A stretch of 51,111 bases of DNA, from NCBI GenBank assembly GCA_000310025.1, contig FN649737.1, forward strand, positions 2,834,165-2,885,275, in the 5' to 3' direction. Below the pieces are notes generated by a model. That model was not told the DNA's origin. It was given only the letters and a program-made list of their open reading frames with translations, and made no database searches. Positions 35,001 through 43,120 of this stretch are shown here, piece by piece; the first letter of the stretch is position 1; every line of letters begins with the position of its first letter. The translations under genes were made by a program, and so were the position numbers. This DNA comes from Ectocarpus siliculosus. Taxonomy: Eukaryota > Sar > Phaeophyceae > Ectocarpales > Ectocarpaceae.

Positions 35001-38000
35001 GAAACCGAGAATGCGTGACAGGACGCAAAACACGGCAACCTTGTGCAGCTACCTGCTGTAAGACAAAATGATGCGGTTCAGGTTCAGCACGACTGAGCGT
35101 ACGCGATGACCACAGCGATATGACCGTGGACGTAATCACTATTGTCGCCACAACGAAAAATGCAGGGACTGTGGTCGTTTGGTGGGCCTCGACAGGCTTA
35201 ATTATGATGAAAAGCAAGGTACACTCAGGGCCAATTCGTCAACTACAATTTGACGCCACCAAGGTGAGAAAACCACGGTTCAAAAAGCAATGTTGACAAG
35301 TACTTCTCGCTCAAGCATGGTTGCGAACGTGGACGCGCACTTTGTCAACCCCGAAGGAAGCGTTGCCCGAAGCGCCGCACGCTGAAGCTATGCGCAAGAT
35401 TTCGACACCTGTCCAAACACCTCATCCTAGGTACACAGCAAAGGAACACTCAAAGTTTGATTCTTGATGTTTATGTGGTGATCCTTGCTTCTTGTATCTA
35501 CTGTCAAGGTGGTGTCTTGCAGCACCGACGGCACGATCACTGTCACGGATCTCACCACGGGGGAGTGTACGATGACCCTCAGGGGCCACGAGGGAATGGT
35601 ACTCGCCGTCGCGTTCGACAGGTCTAAAATCATCAGCGCCAGCGACGACGGTACCCTGAGGACCTGGGTGTGGGCGGCGAGGGGTCCGAGACAGGTGGAG
35701 TTCCGTACCAGAGGGTTTTACCGCCGTGCACATTGGCCTAACGGCTACCGCTGCTGCAGCAACCCGCCATGGGACGCAACCTGTCTGGGGGAAGACAGCA
35801 GTACAGGGCATGTTATTTGCCCTCACCCACTCAAGTCGTCCTCTTCTTTGGCTGAGCCCTAATTCGCTTTGCAAACAGTGGACAATTGTTGGGACGACAG
35901 AAGAGCTAGATAGCTTCCGTCTCGTAAAGCTGGTTCGCCCACGATGAATATGTGTAGGGAGACGGGTTGTCTCGAGGCTCACCAATACCGGACAATCGTG
36001 TTCTCGCTGTCAATAATCTGATCCGACTTGGTTCGCCCCAACTTCTGACAGTGTCTTTGTGCCCCGCTCTCCGGTCATCAGACTCCGAGAAAAAGTCTTT
36101 GTTCCGGGTGTATTTGTGGCCAAGACTTGTTCTGTCCCTCCCTGCCGCTCCCTCTGTGGACGGCTTGTGTGTCGCAGGACAAGTACGCTGTGTTGGGTCC
36201 CGGCGATAACCTCAGTAGACTCGCCAAGCAGAACAACACCACAGTTGCGGACATTGCCAAGTGGAACGGGGTGCGAGATGCAAGACAGCTCGGGGTTGGA
36301 GTCCGGCTAATCGTGGCTAAAGGTTAGGAAAACCGTTGATGTCAAGCGAGCGGCCAATCTCAATTTTCGACATTCGTGTGGTTAGACTCAATCAGTCGAG
36401 CTGGTCAGGGGATGCAGACATAGACGGATGACAACATAGGGTACGTAAAGCACGACAGCTAACCCTGGCCGTCACCCTGGCACTTCTTGACGCCTTCCTC
36501 GTCGAGTCGAAACTAGTCTCGATCTCGCTTTCCGTGTGTCTTCGAGGTCCCCCCACCACGTCCTTGTAACGACAATTAGAAAACAACCATCACGAAGCCG
36601 CAAGCACCTTCTATTCAATTTAATTTCCTACCGATCGCCCCCTACTAACAGAGTTGTTTCCGTCTACAACAGTCTAGCTGTACATACCATCACCTGTGAT
36701 TGCACCGCCTTGTGTACTTTCAGGAAACCCGAACGAGCCGACCGCGGCGGAGAAGGAAGCAGAGAAAGCAAACGCAATCAAGGACCGACGCTCCAAGACT
36801 ATAGAGAAAGCTAGAAAGAAGATAGCCGAGTCAACGGGAGTGGCGGGGGCGTACCGTCGGTGAGAAGCAACTTCCGTTCCGCTATGTTGTGTCCGTCGCC
36901 ACCATTTTGTTTTTTTGCTTCACTTCAAATCAACGCTCACAGAACTAGTGCCGTTTTCTCCAACCCGTGGTCACACAGAAGGGCCCCTCTCTACCCTCCC
37001 CTCCTGCGGTGCTTTGCCTTCGATTTTTAATGCGAGAAGAGTTCAGCACTCTCTTCCCTCTTTACGAACTAGCGCTTGTGTACACACAAACTAGCGCTAT
37101 CCACTAGGCCAGGAGCGGAAGCGAGAGAAAATCTACTTCGTTTGCAAGAAAAGCTCGTTTACGCCGGGATTCGAACCCTTGGCCTGACCTCTAGAAGGTT
37201 TCGAGGATACCAACTAGACCACCGGGGCGACCGGCATTATACCAATTCGAAAAGATGGCCGGCTTGCGAAGAGATGTTGATATTTTTGAAAAGGTTTTGT
37301 TCGGAAGAGCCAGGAACGTTGTCGTTGCTAAAAGTAGAGAGCGAGATTTGCCGTATGTAGTGCGATCCGTGCACTGGCACCTCGCGCGGAGGTGTGAGGC
37401 TAATCACCGGGTGGAAAGGAGTGGTGCAAGTACGGCATGGCCGGCCGGGAGAGTCAGAGCTCTCTCCATCATAAATGGCCCAAACGGTATGGTTGGGCAC
37501 GACACCGACAATATACCCGCAAGGTTGATGTATGAGCGTCACCTACACCCTATCGTTGGTAGTGATGTTTAACAGCTTCTGCCATCTTCGGCTGCCAGAA
37601 ACATGTGTCCCCATTGTCGGGGTAGAGATGAAACGGTAATGACACACAGTAGATGATGTTGCCCTCCCCCCCTCTCTCTCCGCCTGAATTTCATGGCAGT
37701 CCAAGAGGCGCTTTAGCGCCTTTGGATGATTCTTCCTCGCTGATAGGACGAATAGCCCGAAGAGATGCGAGCTTCTCGGAGATGTGGCAAGAGGCGCGAA
37801 GGTCGGTCGGGGTGACATTGACAAGACACACCAGGATTGTCCCGGTGCTTCTTGCACATCCGCAGTAGATCCGTTGGGAAAATCGTTGAAGGAAAGCTCA
37901 CCCATTCAGTTGAACACTGTCACAGTACGGGAGCAAGAATGCGTATGATGCGGGAACCTCACGCAAGGAGTTTTTCCCAATACATGGGAAGAGAAAACAG

Positions 38001-40468
38001 GTGGTGCAGTTTCGAACAACGCCGAAGGGTAGATGGGCAAACTCGTTAACAGACGGCATCACCAACAACAGTGAGCGTCTTTGGTTAGGGAATCGCGTGC
38101 AACGCTCTTGTTCTGAAGGTAGGCCTCGACTGTTGTACTGTTAGCAAAGTTCACAACCACTATTCGTACCACCGAGAGTGCCACGCGTGTTCCTTCGCCG
38201 ATACGGGCTGCAAAATCAACGTGTGAGCCGCCCGTTTGCTCCTCTTTGTTTGTCTAGGCTTGAAATTGTCCGCGATACAGTTGATACCGCCGGAGACAGG
38301 AACATGGCTGGCAGGTTACGAGAGCGAATGCGGATCATTGCGGAAGAGGCTACCATGTTTGATTCAGATAGGTATGCATGTGCACGCTAGAGAATGACCA
38401 TTGGGTGGAACATGATGAGGTCTTCAAGATTCAAGAGCTGCTAATTTGCCTGTGTTTTCACCCAATCTGAAGCACTCAAAGCGTTGAAATTCAACTCTGG
38501 TCATCACTAAACGTTTGTTGTCGTTTTTCAACAGTTGGGAAGGCGTGGCCATGTTTGTCTTTATCATTGTCAGTCTGGTGCTGTCCGACGCCGATCTTTG
38601 TTTATTGAGCGCCCAGATCAGCATCTTATCGAGCGTTCGTTCATTTCGTCGATTTCGTCAATTTCGTCGATTTCTCGATCCTCGCCAAAGCTTCCTCGCT
38701 TGCGCGGCGTTTGAGGTTAGGGACACCTTACCACCAAGGCTGGTTTTCAAGTTTGACACATTTGTGCCAGTCTTTGTTGCTGAACGATGCGCGCTGCGAA
38801 CGCCAACCGAAAGCGTTGCACAGCCTACGTCCTCGCTCGTAGTACAGAAACACTATTCGAATATGCAGCAACGATGCATTTCCATAAGATCGGATCGGAA
38901 CCACGAAGACAGGGTGGGTCTAGGGTGGAGCCTACATTCTAGTAAACTTCGTCAACATTACGGGAAAATACTTTTAGGTGCATAGACTAAACACAGTACC
39001 TGGCGCGCCATGATTAAAGCTGGACTTTCGGGGGAGACTGACTGAACTATACAGGCTGTGGTAAAGGGGTTGAGTATTTCCACTCAACCCGCCGTTCTAT
39101 CAAGGGTCAAGCGAATTGCCGCATTGAAACAACGCGCCACGCATGAATTGTCTACGCCGCTCCTGCAGTGACAAAGACGGAGATGGAAGCGGGTCCGACT
39201 TAGACGGGGACGGGGACAGCGAAGACAATGCCGAGGATGATATCCTCGCGAAGCAAGCCAGGGAGAGAGAGCAAACGGTTGCAGATGTCACCGGCGCCGT
39301 TCTGGGAGCTATGGTAGCGCTTCTCGCCAAAGAAATCGCGCGCGACGCGATTGGGACGTCCGTACCGAAGAAGGTGAGTTGGGAATGGTCTCCGTCGGTA
39401 GTACCGACAACTTTTTGTTCGTTAGCTGTCTACACATGAAACATTCCTATGCAATAGAACTTTCTATGCAAATACATGATTCGTTCCTATGCTATGGAAC
39501 GTGTTGATGTATGGAGTAGAAAGCCCACAAAATTGACAAGATATCTACCCTGTATTGCTTCGTCTCTTCGATCTCGTAGCTTTGGAAAGAATAATTAACG
39601 CGCGAGCACAAATAACCTCACTCTTCAAGAATCGACCATCGTTTTCCGTCGTGTAAAATGGCGGGATATTGCACCGTTTGTCTTTATCACGCACATTCGC
39701 AAATGGGAGTCTTATTCACGTTTCGTACGGCCACTTGGCCTAGCGTACCACCGAACAACGGCCCCCCTCTCTCTGTCTTCCCCTCTCGCAGCCATTCTCT
39801 CACCCTCTCCAATTTCATTTCCTCCCATGACTCTCCCATTCTTCTAGATGCACTGCACGTTTTCTACAGCTGCAAGATTAGTTGTAGACTATCACGCAGC
39901 ATGCCCCCCCCCTTGAGGATGAAATTAGGTGGTAAAAACGCAGAGCGAAACCACAGGGAAGCTATGGTTAGTTGAGCTATCTAACCTTTGGCAGCAATCC
40001 GATTTTTTCGGCTCCTCGTCACCCTCCGCTGTGCATTTGCAAGTATCACTTTGAGGAATGCTGCCGGTAGGGTATGGATGCATTTTCTATGACACGAAAA
40101 ACAACATTGTAGACGACATGCTCCTCTCTTCGCGTTGTTGTCGGCATTTCGTCTCTTGGTATAATTTCCAAACTCAGGGGATCATCGGTCGCGTGAACAC
40201 GTACTACTCCTACAACGCCGCGATTGATGCTGCGGAAGACGCCGCCGAAGCAGAGGAGCAGAAAAAAGCGTCAGCCGCTGCAGCCAGCCAAGGCGGCGAT
40301 GTCGACGAGCCTCGGCTACACTTGCCTCCCATTGAACAAAGCAGCAGCAATGGTAGCAGAACCGGAGATGGGCAGCGTCCGAAATCACCACCGCCCCGTC
40401 CTAGATCGGCGTCGCGACATATTATCTCCGGGAGACCAAGCCGTAGCGACGGGTGGCATCTGGGATAG
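12206..40468 (+). CDS. Giant multidomain scaffold-like protein: C2HC zinc fingers, FN3, coiled coil, TPR-like, WD40, LysM (44 exons)
   Basis: Forty-four exons with mutually compatible phases total 5,709 bp, exactly 1,903 codons including the stop. Approximate residues: 1-141 charged helical; C2HC fingers 161-180 and 222-241; FN3 266-381 and 383-501; coiled coil 502-922; TPR-like helices 923-1035; coiled coil 1036-1293; WD40 1294-1606; LysM 1607-1655; acidic about 1739-1762; basic/Pro tail to 1902. No signal peptide or membrane segment is evident, so I infer an intracellular scaffold. Thirty of 43 introns are phase 0, and four use GC donors (after exons 7, 16, 19 and 29). I do not recognise a named family with this order. 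Exon 1 is the least certain because its donor CAG|GTGCCC is weak. Separate gene models could be imposed by a predictor, but the unbroken phase agreement argues for one gene. Exon coordinates are in the block entries. Confidence 0.8.
13341..13864 (-). CDS. Possible antisense gene or relic inside intron 2 (unknown function)
   Basis: Within the 776-bp intron 2 of the large gene, the minus strand has two adjacent open segments with protein-like composition. The upstream one (about 13864-13672) includes SYTEEDYSQPEVISQLADNI and WTYLPGVILLHK and can end at donor AAG|GTCAAG. The downstream one starts after the acceptor CAACAG near 13607 (VENAISMFSQVDNLMNKICI) and ends in TAA near 13341. Joined in phase 0 they give roughly 150 residues. 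The phrase LADNI..LPGVILLH loosely recalls the LxGIIYLHRI strand of AIG1-like GTPases, but this is weak. No start codon is evident, so it may be a fragment. Confidence 0.3.
14146..14187. repeat. 21-bp perfect tandem duplication
   Basis: CGCAAATGGTGCTCGAGTTCG occurs twice, end to end, in intron 3 of the large gene. Confidence 0.9.
14449..14996 (+). CDS. Exons 4-5: two C2HC zinc fingers
   Basis: Exon 4 is 14449-14582 and exon 5 is about 14809-14996 (donor CTAG|GTGCGT). Each encodes C-x2-C-x11-H-x3-C: CSKCNASVLKKVLDTHERFC and CQYCRRPFRKERMAKHEEAC. This spacing is that of the small C2HC finger found in ZC2HC1-type proteins, often present in cilium or centrosome-associated proteins. An acidic linker (DDQPDEDGDDAD) separates the fingers. 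The exon 5 start may be 14806 or 14809; both keep the frame. Confidence 0.85.
14661..14784. repeat. Tandem duplication, about 63-bp unit, next to exon 5
   Basis: Two copies share ATCTC.AAA..CTATTGTCC, TTACCCGA.TCACAATCGTATCCC. The second copy ends about 25 bases before exon 5 and thus supplies the sequence around its branch point and pyrimidine tract. Confidence 0.85.
15290..17519 (+). CDS. Exons 6-9: first fibronectin type III domain
   Basis: Exons are 15290-15390, 16038-16097, 16650-16738 and 17371-17519. The domain opens PRPPRNLKVIW, continues VALAWDPPILDGGA (the FN3 W-x-P-P-x-D-G-G signature), and closes FTLTGLEAKT...VRCQNEAGWSDPSE, matching the FN3 L-x-P-x-T-x-Y ... N-x-x-G-x-S pattern. 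Exon 7 is only 60 bp and ends in a GC donor (GAG|GCAAGT). A predictor that requires GT would lose it and break the domain. Confidence 0.85.
17906..19302 (+). CDS. Exons 10-12: second fibronectin type III domain
   Basis: Exons are 17906-18009, 18693-18785 and 19140-19302. The order repeats that of the first domain: PVPPSPPLFFRVDLVKSN, LRWMEPLCKGG, then VTEYELTYSDV and VLVLRGLRASTVHKDLTLRA. Exons 10 and 11 use AAG acceptors. The domain is more diverged than the first; the G-strand reads AIGGSGMASA in place of NEAGWS. Confidence 0.8.
19491..25416 (+). CDS. Exons 13-22: long coiled-coil region
   Basis: Exons are 19491-19588, 19887-19994, 20483-20536, 21455-21556, 22027-22104, 22334-22441, 22839-23048, 23832-23953, 24280-24400 and 25216-25416. 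Sequences are rich in E, K, R, L and Q with heptad-like spacing, for example ERLKQQEELLESVFHGYKRR, QKLRKEFELGQASIARDKAN and EGREVMEKELQVVMRDAAAL. Exons 20-21 contain RMRTRLISAAFAKWHTGK, resembling the hydrophobic-AF..W helices of centrin-binding or basal-body coiled-coil proteins (weak inference). GC donors follow exons 16 and 19. Exon 15 (54 bp) is the least certain; because it is 0-0 phase it could be optional. Confidence 0.8.
26328..26398 (-). tRNA. tRNA-Gly(UCC), minus copy with an anticodon-stem mismatch
   Basis: 71 nt. Acceptor ACGCGTG pairs with TACGCGT (one G-U). D-stem GTGT/ACAT, anticodon loop CTTCCAA giving UCC, and T-arm CGGAG-TTCGATT-CTCCG are intact. The anticodon stem AGCGC/GCACT has one C-A mismatch (29-41) that the plus copy lacks. 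A T run follows downstream as a Pol III terminator. Likely still foldable. Confidence 0.85.
26328..26470. repeat. Inverted duplication arm, partner at 27614-27755
   Basis: The reverse complement of the segment next to the minus tRNA (ATTGTTCCGCTGAAGGTTCA, then TGTAGGCAAAATCTGC) matches the 5' flank of the plus tRNA (TCTCGCTGAATGTTCATGTA, then GGCAAAATCTACAC). Similarity covers the tRNA plus about 70 bp of 5' flank and stops quickly on the 3' side. Confidence 0.8.
27685..27755 (+). tRNA. tRNA-Gly(UCC), plus copy
   Basis: 71 nt, identical to the minus copy except that the anticodon stem is fully paired (AGTGC/GCACT). It reads glycine GGA codons. Flanked downstream by T runs (GTTTTTAT, then ATTTTTTTAA). 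It shares about 60-70 bp of upstream sequence with the minus copy (GTTCATGTAGGCAAAATCT), so the two arose by inverted duplication. Confidence 0.92.
28257..29972 (+). CDS. Exons 23-26: TPR-like helical repeats
   Basis: Exons are 28257-28316, 28696-28820, 29391-29486 and 29855-29972. The joined sequence reads GLTALGVAHARLAKAQKACD, AAVSFERALEL, GLGRCCLENCQYRDAVSLFK and RALARNVEIRN. These match the TPR pattern of a small residue, Y/F-x-x-A-x-x-x-F-x-x-A-L in paired helices. A decoy acceptor at 29190 gives an open frame but does not restore phase or the TPR helix. Such repeats bind partner proteins. Confidence 0.75.
30239..32434 (+). CDS. Exons 27-33: second coiled-coil region
   Basis: Exons are 30239-30370, 30963-31073, 31385-31429, 31506-31670, 31748-31819, 32014-32106 and 32279-32434, all phase 0 on both sides. 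Typical sequence is ADRAESIEKEMESKLSKAKA and KMHEAKLQLIKEQLQEALET. Exon 29 is 45 bp with a GC donor (AAA|GCAAGG) and precedes a 76-bp intron, the shortest seen here. The exon 31 start at 31748 was chosen because it alone keeps frame and avoids a stop. Exon 33 leaves helical character and may be a hinge before the propeller. Confidence 0.75.
32982..35694 (+). CDS. Exons 34-39: WD40 beta-propeller
   Basis: Exons are 32982-33143, 33768-33878, 34264-34348, 34545-34763, 35088-35263 and 35509-35694, about 313 residues, enough for six or seven blades. Repeats seen: GHSRVITAL..TGSMDCTVQVWD, GHEATVCSVV..SGAADKNILIWN, GHTKSVISL..SGGADGDIRLWG, GHYRSATCV..SGHED, AGTVVVWW, IRQLQFDATKVVSCSTDGTI and GHEGMVLAVAFD..SASDDGTLRTW. 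The blade after GHYRSATCV is irregular. Several introns fall near the same place in successive blades, as expected from repeat growth with its introns. WD40 propellers are protein-binding platforms. Confidence 0.9.
33535..33574. repeat. 20-bp perfect tandem duplication
   Basis: CAGTCAAGGGCACATTTTCT is present twice in a row in intron 34 of the large gene, between the first two WD40 exons. Confidence 0.9.
36178..36322 (+). CDS. Exon 40: LysM domain
   Basis: A single exon holds a whole LysM of 48 residues: YAVLGPGDNLSRLAKQNNTT, VADIAKWNGVRDARQL and GVGVRLIVAK. It shows the LysM features Y-x-V-x-x-G-D-x-L-x-x-I/L-A, the W-N/L-N core and the terminal G-x-x-L-x-I/V strand. Acceptor GTCGCAG and donor AAAG|GTTAGG. 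LysM usually binds chitin or peptidoglycan outside the cell, but in animals and protists intracellular LysM (TLDc/OXR type) also occurs. With no signal peptide, the intracellular role is more likely here. Confidence 0.85.
36724..40468 (+). CDS. Exons 41-44: helical, acidic and proline/basic C-terminal tail
   Basis: Exons are 36724-36859 (EKEAEKANAIKDRRSKTIEK), 38258-38371 (RDTVDTAGDRNMAGRLRERM), 39169-39373 (DKDGDGSGSDLDGDGDSED then a helical stretch) and 40178-40468, which ends in TAG at 40466-40468. The Asp-rich run resembles an EF-hand or calcium-binding loop only in composition. The final exon has an Ala/Glu-rich helix and a Ser/Pro/Arg tail with RPKSPPPRPRSAS, a possible kinase or SH3-type target. 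Confidence 0.75.
37158..37229 (-). tRNA. tRNA-like sequence, probably a pseudogene
   Basis: The minus strand has a well-formed D-arm (GGTGGTCTAGTTGGTATCC) and a T-loop GGGTTCGAATCCC with only three clear stem pairs. The putative anticodon loop TTCTAGA would give anticodon CUA, but its stem keeps only three pairs, and the acceptor ends (GCCCCGG and CGTAAAC) do not pair. The D-arm resembles tRNA-Glu. It lies in intron 41 of the large gene. It is best read as a decayed tRNA; a true UAG-reading tRNA is unlikely without pairing. Confidence 0.4.
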
Positions 40469-41318
40469 TCGTTGGTTGTGGATAAGAACTCAATGACCTC
40501 CAGTGGATATTATCACGGTGTGTTTAAGAGCTGTTCCAGTGGGTATTGTCACGGATGGGTCGAACTCGTCGGGTTTCTTCACTTGACAGACCGGCCTTTT
40601 CGGGGGGGGGTTTACCCTTGTGGGCCATTATTGAAAATATCAATTGCTCGGTATTGGCAGGGATCAACGAAGTCATGGAGGTCAGCTGTGCCTCCATCTT
40701 CTGCGCCTATTCCAGTGAAAAAACGAGCGTGACTGGCCACAGATTACTGTGAAGGTGTACGGAAAATGGTAAAAGGCAGATGACGGATCTGCCTTAACAC
40801 TTTCCGCCCTCAGAACTTACACTCAGCTGGGAACCCATCGGGGCTAGGCCGATTGTGATAGAGGTGTCGCAGATTATTTTGCTAGGGTCGAGTCCATGAG
40901 GCATTATCAGGACTGACAAATTTTCCTGTTGTACTCGTGACACCGTTGTCGATCACTTGATGTAAGTACGATGAGACCTCCTGCCCCCCCGGCTGGTGGG
41001 CCTACCCAAAGTTTCTTTGTATACACATGCGTGCTCTTCGACGCCAGGCCGGGGAACGGGTTACTGCCTCACGAATCCAACAACTTACTTACTGAAACCA
41101 TGGCGCCGCGCGCGCCGAGAACCGTTCAGCCTAGTCGGGGTTCGACGGCGTGTATCGTTAGTGTCTGTGGAATGTCTCTCTTACGTGCAAGCTTCTCCCC
41201 GGGTCGCTGTTGGTCGGACCGGTGTACCATTTGTTCCCCATGCTCCGGGTGCCAAGCGTTAGACTGTTTCTTGTTGATGTGTGTGTTGCTTCGGTGTACA
41301 TTCGTCTTTCTTTCACAG

Positions 41319-41465
41319 GAATATTTTCTCACGCTTCTTTCTGAGGAGCATGCAGGAGGCTCGTCGGCACATGAACGCCTCGCATGCAAGCCGGAGAAGC
41401 GTGTTGGTCATCCGTGGCACATTTGCTCGACACCAAAAGTCGCGGGGACCTGCTCTGTATGCCGG
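41319..41465 (+). CDS. Candidate isolated exon, function unknown
   Basis: A strong acceptor (TTCTTTCACAG) and good donor (GCCGG|GTGAGG) bound 147 bp that is open in two frames. One reads EYFLTLLSEEHAGG...CSTPKVAGTCSVCR. The other reads IFSRFFLRSMQEARRHMNAS. In the first frame it would join in phase 0 to an acceptor at 42924 before the next gene's first exon. With neither domain nor homology visible, this is weak. Confidence 0.25.
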
Positions 41466-42139
41466 GTGAGGTAAACCCGAAAAAAAATGTTGACATCCAT
41501 CAAAGTTTTCCAACCCGTATTCGGTTCGTGCTTCGCCCCCAATAACTGAAACGACGACGCCAACGATGGACAAGAAAGTCCGCATGCTTGTTTCGAACAT
41601 GCCTCCTTCTCCCAAAACGACATACGACTGCATGCAATGACACATACAACCAATCTCCCTGCTCATTATGTTGCCCATTCGGAGATTGCGCCTCGCATCC
41701 ACTTGCTGACATGAACGAATTATCACCTTAGAAAGAAAAACTCGTAGGGGACCAGTACGGTTGCCCGAGGCAAGCTGCGACATACAAATCGGATTCACAT
41801 TCAGTTCCACCGGAACGGGCCATCGAACGAGACTTCGTGTTGTTGGTCTCCATTATTGGTATAGATTATCGTTCTGCATTCATGCTCCCTGCATACACAG
41901 AGACAGATCGCTGGGTTGCTTCAATCAACCTCCAACAAACACCGCCAGCAGCGTTCTTCGCCTACCTTTCGCAGCCGCGGCACACACCGTGATAGCCACG
42001 GCAGACAAGAGAACACCGAAAGTTCATCTCCGCACAGACGCGGCCTTGTTCGTTTTTCGTCCACCATCATGATGTTGTTCTTCGGAGTCTTTGCGCTCTC
42101 GCGCCACTACTTGGTGGTGTTTTCAAATCATCTACACCT

Positions 42140-42144
<5 letters not shown>

Positions 42145-42199
<55 letters not shown>
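42145..42199. repeat. (GA)n microsatellite, about 55 bp
   Basis: Uninterrupted AG dinucleotides in the intergenic region upstream of the last gene. Confidence 0.95.
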
Positions 42200-42202
<3 letters not shown>

Positions 42203-42944
42203 CGGTGGATCCTACGCTACACCCTCTATCTATGTAAATGGTAGTCTTGCTCGACGGTGGCGACGAACGAAACTGGAAACTGGTGTTTTATGCAAGATAT
42301 CTTGTGTTCCAGGATTTGGATACCTCGTTTGACGGGTAAAAAATCACGAACTCGACCTAATGTTGTGGCGCCGGCAAGATAGCAGCGCAGGATCATGAAC
42401 AAGATAGACGAATCCATGAGAAAACGTTCGGCGTGCCATCTGTCGCCCCAAGGAGCCCCGATACCACCGTCCCGAGGAGGGCCTTGTGTACTACAATACT
42501 TTGCGCTGGTGTGTGTGGTGATGGTGCATGCATTTGTTTTTGGATGTTGTGGGCGCGGCTCCGTAGAATGGGTGACGGGGTGGGCGGGGTGTTGGTAGAG
42601 ATGTTCCTCTTTACGGTGTACGGCTGGCGCGCGCGCCCCAGCCAAAAAATAGAGCGAGGAGGAGAGGGCGCAGAGAAAAGGTGTTGGGGTGTAGGGGCTA
42701 TTTGTGTATGTGCGCTGCGCGGGCGCAGGGAGAGGTTACTTCTAGATGGCCCTGGCGTGTGGCGCTCGTTTCGGGCTGTGAGTGACAGCAGCAGCGGTGT
42801 GGACGGCAACGGAGGAGAGAGATACGGACGGCGTTCAAAAACGAGGCAGAGTCCAAGGACCTTTTTGCTCGACGCTGTCCGCCTGTGTCCCGTTGGATTT
42901 TCCCCCGCCGCCTTGGGTCAAAGAACGAGAACAGGGCGGAGAGG

Positions 42945-43120
42945 ATGAATATGACGATCTTCGATGATGATCGGTGGCTGCACCTGATGTCCGTCGGCCG
43001 GATGCAGCAGCTCCTCCCCATCATCGACCGAATCCAGGCGGCGATGGTAGCCTCGACCTTCAACAGCAGTGCCGACAACGAGAGGGCTCGGCATCATTTC
43101 GCGACGCATACTCTACCGTG
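42945..43120 (+). CDS. Putative first coding exon of the last gene
   Basis: It encodes 58 residues: MNMTIFDDDRWLHLMSVGRM, QQLLPIIDRIQAAM, then an Asn/Ser linker. The donor is CCGTG|GTGAGT in phase 2. The reading frame is open upstream to 42885. The alternative is that the exon begins after GTCAAAG at 42923, adding seven residues. Confidence 0.6.

Larger units (their letters stand above)
40469..42944. other. Intergenic region between the 44-exon gene and the next plus-strand gene
   Basis: No complete gene is supportable. It holds the 3' flank of the large gene, one possible exon at 41319-41465, a GA microsatellite at 42145-42199, and presumed 5' sequence of the following gene. No canonical AATAAA signal is seen soon after the stop at 40468. 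Confidence 0.5.

Noticed and set aside
39169-39240. EF-hand in the Asp-rich stretch of exon 43
   Set aside because: DKDGDGSGSDLDGDGDSED has the composition of calcium loops, but the flanking helices and the 12-residue spacing with a terminal Glu are missing; a simple acidic run is likelier.
41313-41810. Minus-strand frame of 165 codons
   Set aside because: It overlaps a better plus-strand splice-bounded segment and shows no recognisable motif; treated as a shadow.
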